DNA of 33,478 nt from an uncultured Eubacteriales bacterium (GTDB lineage: Bacteria > Bacillota > Clostridia > Christensenellales > Borkfalkiaceae), in assembly GCA_949288785.1 (NCBI GenBank), contig CASELQ010000011.1:1-33478 (forward strand). The letters are read 5' to 3'. Of the stretch, positions 7,685 to 14,448 are shown one piece after another. How positions within the stretch are numbered: position 1 is the stretch's first letter; every line of letters starts with the position of its first letter. The translations under genes were made by a program, and so were the position numbers. The notes under the pieces are model-generated. The model was not told the DNA's origin. It was given only the letters and a program-made list of their open reading frames with translations, and did no database searches.

Positions 7685-8164
7685 ATGGCGATAGAAAAGG
7701 TTAAAGAATATTTCGGACAGTACGGAATAGAGAACAGAGTGCGGGAGTTTGCGGCATCCAGCGCGACCGTGGAACTTGCGGCGCAGGCGCTCGGATGCGA
7801 GCCCTGCCGCATAGCAAAAACGCTTTCTTTCATGGCGGCGGAGGGACCCGTTCTCATAGTTGCCGCCGGCGACGCAAAGATAGACAATCAGAAATATAAA
7901 GCGCAATTCGGCATAAAAGCCAAAATGCTTTCGCCGGAAGAGGTGGAAAAAATCATCGGGCACGCCGTCGGGGGAGTATGCCCGTTTGCCGTAAACGAAA
8001 ACGTGGTTACATATCTTGACGTATCGCTGAAAAGTTTTGAAACGGTGTTTCCCGCCTGCGGCAGCAGTAACAGCGCAATAGAACTAACCGTAAAAGAACT
8101 TGAAAAATATTCCCGCGCCGCCGCCTGGGTGGACGTCTGCAAAGGCTACCCCGAAAATCGGTAA
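7685..8164 (+). CDS. YbaK/EbsC-family aminoacyl-tRNA deacylase
   Basis: A 159-residue protein starting at the ATG at 7685 (AAAGGAAT lies 8 bases upstream; the earlier in-frame start has no ribosome site). It belongs to the YbaK/ProX editing family, which hydrolyses mischarged aminoacyl-tRNAs such as Cys-tRNA-Pro or Ala-tRNA-Pro in trans in the cytoplasm. Visible family marks are 'CRIAKTLSF' with the conserved Lys45, 'DNQKYKAQFG', and 'GHAVGGVCPFA' forming the substrate pocket, then 'FPACGSSNSAIEL'. It is full length for the family. The exact tRNA substrate cannot be told from sequence. It lies alone, six bases from the 3' end of the convergent invertase gene. Confidence 0.88.
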   Translation: MAIEKVKEYFGQYGIENRVREFAASSATVELAAQALGCEPCRIAKTLSFMAAEGPVLIVAAGDAKIDNQKYKAQFGIKAKMLSPEEVEKIIGHAVGGVCPFAVNENVVTYLDVSLKSFETVFPACGSSNSAIELTVKELEKYSRAAAWVDVCKGYPENR

Positions 8165-8170
8165 GTGAGG

Positions 8171-8773
8171 TCAATTGTATAATTTTTTTATTTTATTTAT
8201 GTGATAATAAAAATTGTCTTGTTTTATGTTCAGCAGTTGCAGGGCGGTTTTCAGTTTAATGCGCTTGCAAAGGTAGTCGTTAGCGACGGATAAAAACTTT
8301 TCCGAATAAACAAACGAAGGGCGACCGAAACGGACGCCTTTTTCTCTCGCTATCTTTATTCCTTCGGCTTGCCGCGACTTGTTGTTTTCCCGCTCATTCT
8401 CCGCCACGAAAGACAATACCTGCAACACAATATCCGAAATGAACTTGCCGACCAAAGTATCCGCTTTCGTGCGTGTGTCCAAAAGCGGCATATCCAACAC
8501 GAGTATGTCCGCACCGATTATGTTTGTAATTCTGTTCCATTCCTCTATAATCTGATTGTAATTGCGCCCTAACCGGTCAATGGACTTTATGACGAGCAGA
8601 TCGCTGCTTGTGAGTTTTTTCAATAAGCGTTTATATTCCTTTCTTTCAAAGTCTTTGCCGCTTTTCTTCTCGGAGAAAATGCGGCTTTTTTCTATCCCGA
8701 ACTCACTAAGCGCAGCAATTTGCCGCTGCAAGTTTTGGTCTTTTGCCGATACCCGCGCATATGCGTAAGTCAT
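8171..8773 (-). CDS. Small serine recombinase (resolvase/invertase)
   Basis: A 200-residue protein with ATG preceded by AAAAAAGGAGC on the minus strand. The resolvase domain shows 'YAYARVSAKDQNLQRQI' with nucleophile Ser9, 'EKKSGKDFERKEY', 'DLLVIKSIDRLGRNYNQII' and the long helix E region ('VAENERENNKSRQAEGIKIA'). A short C-terminal helix-turn-helix ('LKTALQLLNIKQDNFYYHIN') follows. Length and layout are those of DNA invertases (Hin/Gin/Pin, Mpi) and Tn3-type resolvases. No transposase is nearby. Two palindromic sites with inverted cores lie just upstream of its start and flank a promoter, which favours an invertase acting on that segment. A resolvase role is the alternative. Confidence 0.88.
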   Translation of the reverse strand: MTYAYARVSAKDQNLQRQIAALSEFGIEKSRIFSEKKSGKDFERKEYKRLLKKLTSSDLLVIKSIDRLGRNYNQIIEEWNRITNIIGADILVLDMPLLDTRTKADTLVGKFISDIVLQVLSFVAENERENNKSRQAEGIKIAREKGVRFGRPSFVYSEKFLSVANDYLCKRIKLKTALQLLNIKQDNFYYHINKIKKLYN

Positions 8774-8853
8774 TGGTTATGCTCCTTTTTTCTATTAAGG
8801 ATAGCGAAACGGCGAAAAGACCATCTGAAACGGGCGAAAATAAAAAAATTGCA

Positions 8854-8871
8854 GTAAAAGTGTACTTTTAC
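8854..8871 (+). repeat. Putative invertase crossover site 1
   Basis: GTAAAAGT, then GT, then ACTTTTAC: two perfect 8-bp half-sites around a 2-bp core, the plan of Hin/Gin-type crossover sites. It lies 80 bases upstream of the invertase start. It could alternatively be an operator or a resolvase subsite. Confidence 0.5.
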
Positions 8872-8884
8872 CACGTTCAGCGGC

Positions 8885-8914
8885 TTGCTTGTTTTATGGC
8901 GATTATGCTATAAT
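8885..8914 (+). promoter_or_regulatory. Promoter inside the putative invertible segment
   Basis: TTGCTT (8885-8890), 18 bases, TATAAT (8909-8914), with TGC directly before the -10 box (extended -10). Transcription would start near 8921 and run to the membrane-protein gene at 9009. Inversion between the two flanking sites would turn it toward the recombinase gene. Confidence 0.65.
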
Positions 8915-8969
8915 AAATGAAAAAATAATGTCTGTTTGCGGGGTAAAATCGTAAATTTTCGGCGTTGCA

Positions 8970-8987
8970 GTAAAAGTACACTTAAAC
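8970..8987 (-). repeat. Putative invertase crossover site 2 (inverted)
   Basis: GTAAAAGT, then AC, then ACTTAAAC. Read on the minus strand, its core is GT as in site 1, and 14 contiguous bases (AAGTGTACTTTTAC) match site 1 exactly, with 18 of 20 matching once CAGT and two mismatches are added. The site is therefore inverted relative to site 1, 116 bases away start to start. It ends 21 bases before the ATG of the membrane-protein gene. Confidence 0.5.
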
Positions 8988-9008
8988 TGTAAGCCACAAG
9001 GAGTAAAA

Positions 9009-10133
9009 ATGAGCAAATACGGAAAAAAGTTTGAAAAGGCGTTAGATAAGATTTTTCGCATAAAACCAAAAGCGAAAAAAACCGCGATTATCGTTGCCAT
9101 TGTTTTTCTATTTGTTGGAATTGCTTTAATTATAACAGGCGGAATGATTCCAACTTTCGGCATTCAGGATTCACAGCAAGAAACAATGATGATGACAATG
9201 TTTTATATGGCAGGCGCAATGACTATTTTGTGGCTTGGAGTAATACCTTTTCTTATTACTATTTTATTGCATAAACCTAGTTACATTAAATATAAAAAAG
9301 TTGTTCATCGTACCTGCAATATCGCAAAATATTTGGGGCAGAACGAAAAAACATTAAAAGCAGAGTTCAAAAAGCGGCGTGCAGCCAAAGACCGCGACTG
9401 GATAATACAGACAACCGATTATTATTTTGACGAGTGCGAGCGGCTGAAAACCGAACACGAGCAAAACCCTCCCAAAATGGAAATGGAAAACGGTGGCGAG
9501 GGTGGTTTCGACGGTTGGCTTTTGCAAAAACTCGGCTGGATATTGCTCGGTGCTTTGGTAACGATTTGCACGGCTGGTGTTTGTTTCCCTGTTGCGTACA
9601 TATGGGTTCTGCGTTGGCAATACAAACATTCGCTTTATGACGGCAAACGCCTTTCTTTTGACGGCAAGGTATCGCAACTGCTCGGGAAGTGGGTTTGTTG
9701 GTTGTTATTATGTATTCCTACGGCTTTGATTTTTGCTTTATTTATTCCGAAAAAATTATTGCAATGGAAAGCGTCGCATCTGCACCTTGCGGGCGAATTG
9801 CCGTTCTTGGGCGGAACGTGGCACGGGAACGGAATTGCACTTGTGCTCGTCAAATTCGGTTGTTTTCTGTTCTCGCTTATTACCCTGTGGCTGTTAAAAC
9901 CGCTGGCAATCTGTTGGAAAAATCGTTTTATTCAAAAACGACTAATAATTGACGGACGGAAAATGTGGTTTAACGGAGATGGTGTGGAAATAATCGGCAG
10001 ATGGATAGTATGGTCGTTGTTAACGTTAATTACATTCGGAATATACGCATTGTTCCGCAATCTGCGCGTTTTACGTTGGGTTAATAAGCATACACGCATA
10101 ACGGCAGGCTATCAGCAAATTAAGGTTATATAA
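9009..10133 (+). CDS. DUF898-like multi-pass membrane protein
   Basis: A 374-residue protein with an AAGGAG site before its ATG. Two hydrophobic helices (about 24-47 and 65-87) are followed by a charged cytoplasmic-type stretch (88-155). Then come three related membrane modules, each a hydrophobic helix pair ending in a basic-Trp-...-His motif ('LRWQYKHS', 'LQWKASHLH', 'LRWVNKHTR'). The second and third are preceded by 'SFDGKVSQLLGKW' and 'WFNGDGVEIIGRW'. This module plan resembles the DUF898/YjgN family; the biochemical role is unknown. The gene reads from a promoter bracketed by putative invertase sites, so its expression may be switched on and off. The family call is moderate. Confidence 0.7.
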   Translation: MSKYGKKFEKALDKIFRIKPKAKKTAIIVAIVFLFVGIALIITGGMIPTFGIQDSQQETMMMTMFYMAGAMTILWLGVIPFLITILLHKPSYIKYKKVVHRTCNIAKYLGQNEKTLKAEFKKRRAAKDRDWIIQTTDYYFDECERLKTEHEQNPPKMEMENGGEGGFDGWLLQKLGWILLGALVTICTAGVCFPVAYIWVLRWQYKHSLYDGKRLSFDGKVSQLLGKWVCWLLLCIPTALIFALFIPKKLLQWKASHLHLAGELPFLGGTWHGNGIALVLVKFGCFLFSLITLWLLKPLAICWKNRFIQKRLIIDGRKMWFNGDGVEIIGRWIVWSLLTLITFGIYALFRNLRVLRWVNKHTRITAGYQQIKVI

Positions 10134-10260
10134 AATGACAGATTTATTTTGTAATATGCTTATATGCGGGATAAATCGTCTTATCATCAAAGACTATTAA
10201 ACCGCCGCGAGCAGGCAAAAGACAAAGAGAAAAACGAAGAAAACTAAATAGCAAAATTAA

Positions 10261-10294
10261 GGCGCTCATGCATTTAAGCATTAAGCGCCGCTTT
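10261..10294. terminator. Bidirectional hairpin between convergent genes
   Basis: GGCGCT (10261-10266) pairs with AGCGCC (10284-10289), with an inner ATGC/GCAT pair, and is followed by GCTTTTT on the plus strand. It separates the membrane-protein gene and degV, which converge here. Confidence 0.6.
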
Positions 10295-10312
10295 TTAGTC
10301 TTAAAAAATCTT

Positions 10313-11203
10313 TTACATAGGTCTTTCCTGTTCGGAAAGGAAGGCGTAAGCCACTGCGTTCGGCCCTAAGTGAGAGCCTATTACGGGGCCGATCATCCTT
10401 ATTTCGGGGGTAAGCCCGTACCGGTCGTTTAATTCCTTATATAAAACTTCCGCCATTTCGGGGTTATCCGTGTGGCCTATGTACATGATGGGGTAGTCCT
10501 TATTCAAAGAATAGTCTTTAACTAAATCAACAATGGCGGATATGGCTTTGCGCATACCCCTGCCTTTCATATAGTTTACGAGTTTACCTTCTTTATTGAA
10601 GATTATAATGGGTTTAACTCCCAGCATGGAACCTACCACCGCCTTGGTAGCCGAAATGCGCCCGCCGCGCATGAGGTAGAACAGGCTGTCCGCAATTACA
10701 AAGTGCTGGAATTTGAGTTTAACGCTCTCGATATAATCGAAAGTTTCCTGCAAAGATTTACCCTTGTCGCGCATATCCACGGCTATATTTACCATAGCGC
10801 CCTGTCCCACGGTGGTGGTGCTGCATTCTATGCACAGGCAGTTAAAGTCCGGATAGGTTTTTTTGACCTCTTCCACGGCTTCTCTCGCCACGTCCACCGT
10901 GTGGCAAAGCCCGTAGCTTATGGTAAAGTGCAGCGCCTCTTTCACGCCCGCTTTTGCCATGGAGGTAAAATGCTCTATATGCACGAACGGGTTGTTCATG
11001 CTTGTTTTGCTTATTATGCCCGAACGGAGTTTATCGTAATATTCCGTATATTCTTGCGGGCGGGAAAATTCGTCCTTATATTCGGTTATAACGCCCTTGT
11101 CGTTAAGGGTAAAGGTGAGGGGCAGAAAATAAAGCCCCATTTTTTCTATTTCGTCTTTATAAAGGTCGGCAGTGGAATCTGTGGAAATATCGAAAAGTTT
11201 CAA
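10313..11203 (-). CDS. DegV-family fatty-acid-binding protein
   Basis: A 296-residue protein of the DegV family, cytoplasmic two-domain proteins that bind a fatty acid (FakB-like proteins hand it to FakA kinase). The N-terminus 'MKLFDISTDSTADL' is the typical DegV strand and Ser/Thr-rich binding loop. Further marks are 'GIISKTSMNN' near residue 60 and 'LMRGGRISATKAVVGSMLGVKPI' before the second domain. It is full length (usual ~280-290). The start codon is TTG, supported by GGGAG nine bases upstream. It has its own promoter. No fakA gene is visible in the window, so the phospholipid-incorporation role is only inferred from the family. Confidence 0.9.
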   Translation of the reverse strand: MKLFDISTDSTADLYKDEIEKMGLYFLPLTFTLNDKGVITEYKDEFSRPQEYTEYYDKLRSGIISKTSMNNPFVHIEHFTSMAKAGVKEALHFTISYGLCHTVDVAREAVEEVKKTYPDFNCLCIECSTTTVGQGAMVNIAVDMRDKGKSLQETFDYIESVKLKFQHFVIADSLFYLMRGGRISATKAVVGSMLGVKPIIIFNKEGKLVNYMKGRGMRKAISAIVDLVKDYSLNKDYPIMYIGHTDNPEMAEVLYKELNDRYGLTPEIRMIGPVIGSHLGPNAVAYAFLSEQERPM

Positions 11204-11235
11204 AATAAATTCTCCCGTGAGGTTTCTTATAAAAC

Positions 11236-11264
11236 ACTATACCATATAACTGCACATATTTCAA
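11236..11264 (-). promoter_or_regulatory. Promoter of degV
   Basis: On the minus strand TTGAAA (11264-11259) and TATAGT (11241-11236) are separated by 17 bases, about 33 bases upstream of the TTG start. Confidence 0.6.
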
Positions 11265-11290
11265 GCGAAAAATAAAAAAACTTTTAATAA

Positions 11291-11325
11291 AACGCCTTAC
11301 CCTGCAAACTGCCGGGCAAGGCGTT
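11291..11325 (-). terminator. Terminator of the helical-protein gene
   Basis: AACGCCTT (11291-11298) pairs with AAGGCGTT (11318-11325), with a CCC/GGG inner pair. Read on the minus strand it is followed by a TTTTATT tract. It lies 32 bases past the stop of the gene at 11357. Confidence 0.6.
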
Positions 11326-11356
11326 TACTGAATAAAAACGCTGTGAGCGAAAAACG

Positions 11357-11794
11357 TTACAGAAACTTTTTCAGGTTCTGTTCGTACTTTTCTTCGAGCG
11401 ATAAAAGCCGGTCTATAAAATCGGCGGTCTTTTCCTGAAAGTTCTGCCTTTCGTTCTGCATGGCGGCAAGTTCGGTGATGCCGTTTACGGTGCCCTTTAT
11501 CATCATTTCGGCGATGTTGTTGCGGCTGTCGTCTATAACGGTTTTCATCTTAATGCTGCCCCGCATCATAACCTTTTGCACGGTGCCGATGTTCTGCGGC
11601 TGCATACCGTTTTCCGCCATGTATGAAGAGATCTCTCCCACGATTTTTTCGTAACCCTCATACTGCGCCTGAAGCTCGGCTTTAAGATCTGCGTCGGTAA
11701 CGGAAGGCAGCAGTTCGGAAATGCTTAAAAGCGCGATGTGCGCGTTTTTATATACGTCGTTAATGGCCTTGTAATTTACGTCAGTGCTTTGCAT
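11357..11794 (-). CDS. Hypothetical all-helical protein, four-helix-bundle type
   Basis: A 145-residue protein with GGAGG six bases ahead of its ATG and a terminator after it, so it is a single-gene unit. The sequence is almost entirely amphipathic helix: 'YKAINDVYKNAHIALLSISELL', 'DLKAELQAQYEGYEKIVGEI', 'NNIAEMMIKGTVNGITELAAM' and a charged coiled-coil end 'FIDRLLSLEEKYEQNLKKFL'. There is no signal peptide or membrane segment. The spacing of helices suggests a ferritin-like or DUF2383-like bundle, but the Glu/His metal ligands of ferritins are not evident. No function can be assigned. Confidence 0.75.
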   Translation of the reverse strand: MQSTDVNYKAINDVYKNAHIALLSISELLPSVTDADLKAELQAQYEGYEKIVGEISSYMAENGMQPQNIGTVQKVMMRGSIKMKTVIDDSRNNIAEMMIKGTVNGITELAAMQNERQNFQEKTADFIDRLLSLEEKYEQNLKKFL

Positions 11795-11889
11795 ATATCC
11801 TCCAATTCAAGAAAAAGCCGTTTTGCGGCAATCATGAAATTTTTATATAAAATAGTTTGACAATACGGCGCAAAAATATGCAAAAACAT

Positions 11890-11918
11890 TTGACAAAAAG
11901 TAAAAGATATTATAAAAT
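11890..11918 (+). promoter_or_regulatory. Promoter of rplU-rpmA
   Basis: TTGACA (11890-11895), 17 bases, TAAAAT (11913-11918). Transcription would start near 11925, giving a leader of about 80 bases. Confidence 0.65.
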
Positions 11919-11923
11919 AACCG

Positions 11924-11995
11924 GGTAACCGCTCGAAAGGGGCGTTTTTAAGCGCGGAAAGATCCGCCGCCCCTGAATTTTTCGGCGAGTAGGTA
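11924..11995 (+). ncRNA. L21-type ribosomal leader candidate
   Basis: GGGGCG (11939-11944) pairs with CGCCCC (11968-11973), and inside it GCGGA (11954-11958) pairs with TCCGC (11963-11967). CTCG (11932-11935) can close the structure with CGAG (11986-11989). Firmicutes commonly have an autoregulatory leader at this place before rplU. The match to that family is by position and fold, not by a covariance search. Confidence 0.45.
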
Positions 11996-12007
11996 AGAGG
12001 AGGTAAT

Positions 12008-12316
12008 ATGTACGCCATATTGGAAAACGGTTCCAAGCAGTACAAGGCGGAAGTAGGTTCGGTCATAAAGTTCGAAAAACTTTCCGGCAACGTGGGCGAC
12101 AAAGTGGAATTCGGCGTCTTGATGGTGTCGGATGAAAGCGGCGTCAAGGTAGCCAAAGATGCCGCGGCATATAAGGCCGTGGGAGAGATCGTGGAGCAGG
12201 GCAAGTATAAAAAGATAGTGGTCTTTAAGTACAAAGCCAAGAAGAACGAGCGCAAAAAACAGGGGCACAGGCAGCCCTTCACCGCGGTAAAGATAACCGA
12301 AATAGCCGCTAAGTAA
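12008..12316 (+). CDS. rplU: 50S ribosomal protein L21
   Basis: A 102-residue L21, full length, preceded by GAGGAGGTAAT. The opening 'MYAILENGSKQYKAEVGSVI' and the C-terminal 'KKNERKKQGHRQPFTAVKI' are the family signatures. L21 binds 23S rRNA domain I and is adjacent to L20 in the large subunit. It is followed after only 15 bases by rpmA. In most Firmicutes the L27 protease gene prp (ysxB) lies between the two; here it is absent. The leader upstream probably gives feedback control. Confidence 0.97.
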   Translation: MYAILENGSKQYKAEVGSVIKFEKLSGNVGDKVEFGVLMVSDESGVKVAKDAAAYKAVGEIVEQGKYKKIVVFKYKAKKNERKKQGHRQPFTAVKITEIAAK

Positions 12317-12331
12317 GGGAGGTGTAAGATT

Positions 12332-12610
12332 ATGATATTATTCAGATTATTCGCCCACCACAAGGGCGGCGGCAGCACAAAAAACGGCAGAGACAGCAAC
12401 AGTAAGAGGCTTGGGATAAAGGCTTCGGACGGGCAGGCGGTAACGGGCGGCAGCATAATAGTCCGTCAGCGCGGCACCAAGATCCACGCCGGCAATAACG
12501 TGGGCAAGGGCAGCGACGATACGCTTTTTGCTCTTATAGACGGGGTTGTTAAATTCGAGCGCCTCGGCAGAAAGGACAAAAAGGTAAGCGTTTACGCCAG
12601 GGAAAACTGA
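12332..12610 (+). CDS. rpmA: 50S ribosomal protein L27 with N-terminal extension
   Basis: A 92-residue L27 with GGAGGT upstream. The body '[18 protein letters not shown]', '[20 protein letters not shown]' and '[10 protein letters not shown]' is canonical; the N-terminus of mature L27 reaches the peptidyl-transferase centre. The protein begins with a seven-residue extension, MILFRLF, directly before AHHKGG. Firmicute L27 proteins carry a similar extension (ending F-F before A-H/S) that the cysteine protease Prp must remove. Here the site reads R-L-F/A-H-H, and the protease gene is not at its usual place between rplU and rpmA. A terminator follows eight bases after the stop. Confidence 0.96.
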   Translation: MILFRLFAHHKGGGSTKNGRDSNSKRLGIKASDGQAVTGGSIIVRQRGTKIHAGNNVGKGSDDTLFALIDGVVKFERLGRKDKKVSVYAREN

Positions 12611-12617
12611 TTTGTTT

Positions 12618-12644
12618 GCGGGCTGATTTTCAGCCCGCTTTTTT
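12618..12644 (+). terminator. Terminator of rplU-rpmA
   Basis: GCGGGCTGA (12618-12626), loop TTT, TCAGCCCGC (12630-12638), then TTTTTT. Confidence 0.85.
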
Positions 12645-12755
12645 CTTTGGTTTTTAAAAGGCGGCAGGGCGCCGGGCGGCGGTGGTTACTCCCGGCGATA
12701 AATTGCGGCGTGTTTTACGGCGGGGCATAAAAAGTTTTTGCGGAGCGGTTTTACT

Positions 12756-13649
12756 ATGGAAGAAAGGGCAATAATTACTTGCGGCGGAGATTATTTTAAT
12801 ATAGAAGACACTCTCGAGTGCGGGCAGGTGTTCAGGTTCCGCCCGTACAGGGAGGGGTATCTCGTTTTTTCGGCGGACAAGTGCGCCTATGCCCGCGAAA
12901 CGGGCGGGGGTGTTACGGTGGAGTGCGCCGCGAACGACAGGGAATATTTTGAAAATTATTTCGACCTGAAAAGGGACTATTCCGCCATATGCTCGGCGGC
13001 GGAGGCAAGCGGCTATCCTATACTTAAAACCGCCGCGGAGGCAGGCAAGGGCATAAGGATACTCAACCAGAACAGAGAAGAGGCGCTTTTTTCATTTATC
13101 ATATCGCAGAACAACAATATTCCGCGAATAAAGGGCATAATAGAGAGAATATGCAGGGCGCTGGGCGAGCGGCGGGAATTTTTCGGGGAGGAATATTACA
13201 CCTTTCCCCGCGCGGCGATAATGGCGGAAAAGAACGCGGAATTTTATGCCGGTTTAGGGCTCGGCTACCGCGCGGGCTATATTGCCGAACTTGCGGGGCG
13301 GATAGCGGGCACCGATTATTTTGACAGGCTTTCGTCTCTTTCCACGGCGGAACTCAGAAAAAGCCTTATGTCAATAAAGGGCGTGGGCGCCAAGGTGGCG
13401 GATTGCGCAGTGTTGTTCGGCTTTCACCGGGCGGACAGTTTCCCCGCGGATACCTGGATAGAGAAGGTGTATTCAGAAGATTTTCACGGCACGCCCTGCG
13501 CAAGGGATAAGATATCCGAGCGGTTCGTAAAGGAATTCGGGGAAAACGCGGGGTATTTCCAGCAGTATCTTTTTTATTATAAGCGCAGCAAGGAAAAGGC
13601 TTTGGCGGCCGCACAAACTGATGAAAAAGCCGCGGGAAAAGAAAATTAA
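12756..13649 (+). CDS. ogg: 8-oxoguanine DNA glycosylase, OGG1 type
   Basis: A 297-residue protein read from the ATG at 12756 (GGAG ten bases upstream; a TTG at 12738 is the only earlier start). It is an OGG1-family bifunctional glycosylase/AP lyase that removes 8-oxoguanine opposite C. Marks: an N-terminal OGG domain ('GGDYFNIEDTLECGQVFRF'), 'ISQNNNIPRIKGIIERIC', and the helix-hairpin-helix 'LMSIKGVGAKVADCAVLFGF' whose Lys is the Schiff-base nucleophile. 'FPADTWIEKVY' follows with the catalytic Asp. Length fits the bacterial OGG1 subgroup found in Clostridia. It is a separate transcription unit between rpmA and the NifU-like gene. Confidence 0.9.
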   Translation: MEERAIITCGGDYFNIEDTLECGQVFRFRPYREGYLVFSADKCAYARETGGGVTVECAANDREYFENYFDLKRDYSAICSAAEASGYPILKTAAEAGKGIRILNQNREEALFSFIISQNNNIPRIKGIIERICRALGERREFFGEEYYTFPRAAIMAEKNAEFYAGLGLGYRAGYIAELAGRIAGTDYFDRLSSLSTAELRKSLMSIKGVGAKVADCAVLFGFHRADSFPADTWIEKVYSEDFHGTPCARDKISERFVKEFGENAGYFQQYLFYYKRSKEKALAAAQTDEKAAGKEN

Positions 13650-13673
13650 CCGTTCAAAACACCGCCAAAACGA

Positions 13674-13703
13674 TTGTCAAAAAGCGGCGGATTGTGTTAT
13701 ACT
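13674..13703 (+). promoter_or_regulatory. Promoter of the NifU-like / GGGtGRT pair
   Basis: TTGTCA (13674-13679), 18 bases, TATACT (13698-13703), 42 bases upstream of the NifU-like ATG. Confidence 0.55.
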
Positions 13704-13745
13704 TTTATAAAAGCGAAAACAAAAAATGCTTGGAGGGCATAATTT

Positions 13746-14438
13746 ATGCAGTATTCGTCTGAAGTAAACAAGATGTCCTGCGTGGCAAAAGGTCCCGACC
13801 ACGGACCCGCGCCCATTCCGGAAGAAGCCAAATGGGTGCAGGCAAAGGAGATAACCGATATATCGGGATTTACGCACGGCGTCGGCAGATGCGCGCCGCA
13901 GCAGGGCGCATGCAAACTTACCCTTAACGTCAAGAACGGCGTGATAGAAGAAGCGCTGGTGGAAACCATAGGCTGCTCGGGGATGACCCATTCGGCGGCA
14001 ATGGCGGCGGAGATACTCCCCGGCAAGACCATTTTAGAAGCGCTCAACACCGACCTCGTGTGCGACGCGATAAACTGCGCCATGCGCGAACTTTTCCTGC
14101 AAATAGTATACGGCAGGTCGCAGTCGGCATTCTCGGAGGACGGGCTTGTGGTAGGCGCCGGGCTCGAAGACCTCGGCAAGGGGCTTCGTTCGCAGGTGGG
14201 CACCATGTATTCCACAAAACTCAAAGGTCCCCGTTATCTCGAAATGGCAGAGGGGTACGTTACCAAGATCGCGCTCGATAAGGACGACCAGATAATAGGC
14301 TATTCTTTCGTGAACTTCGGCAAGATGGCTGATTTTATAAAGAAGGGGCTTTCCGCAAACGAGGCGTATGAAAAGGCGTGCGGAAGCTACGGCAGGTTTG
14401 ACGGGGCGGCCAAGTACATCGACCCCCGCAAGGAGTAG
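13746..14438 (+). CDS. NifU/IscU-like iron-sulfur scaffold protein
   Basis: A 230-residue protein with a GGAGG site before its ATG. It carries a NifU-N/IscU-like domain: Cys residues at 'GRCAPQQGACKL', 'VETIGCSGMTHSAAMAAEIL' and 'LVCDAINCAMRELF' correspond to the IscU ligand positions. These proteins assemble Fe-S clusters for transfer to target proteins. Unlike classic IscU it has a ~50-residue N-terminal lead and a C-terminal ~80-residue extension ('YLEMAEGYVTKIALDKDDQI'). No cysteine desulfurase (iscS/nifS) is adjacent. It is followed after 10 bases by the GGGtGRT gene. The pairing is recurrent in anaerobes; its target is unknown. Confidence 0.85.
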   Translation: MQYSSEVNKMSCVAKGPDHGPAPIPEEAKWVQAKEITDISGFTHGVGRCAPQQGACKLTLNVKNGVIEEALVETIGCSGMTHSAAMAAEILPGKTILEALNTDLVCDAINCAMRELFLQIVYGRSQSAFSEDGLVVGAGLEDLGKGLRSQVGTMYSTKLKGPRYLEMAEGYVTKIALDKDDQIIGYSFVNFGKMADFIKKGLSANEAYEKACGSYGRFDGAAKYIDPRKE

Positions 14439-14448
14439 GAGGTAAGTT

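Noticed and set aside
8171..8987. Tn3-type transposon with resolvase and res site
   Set aside because: No transposase gene or terminal inverted repeats were seen, and the sites number two with inverted cores rather than three res subsites. Kept as an alternative for the invertase gene only.
10164..10247. A 27-codon hydrophilic open frame between the membrane protein and degV
   Set aside because: The composition looks protein-like (charged, ends KDKEKNEEN) but there is no Shine-Dalgarno sequence and it is too short to support as a gene.
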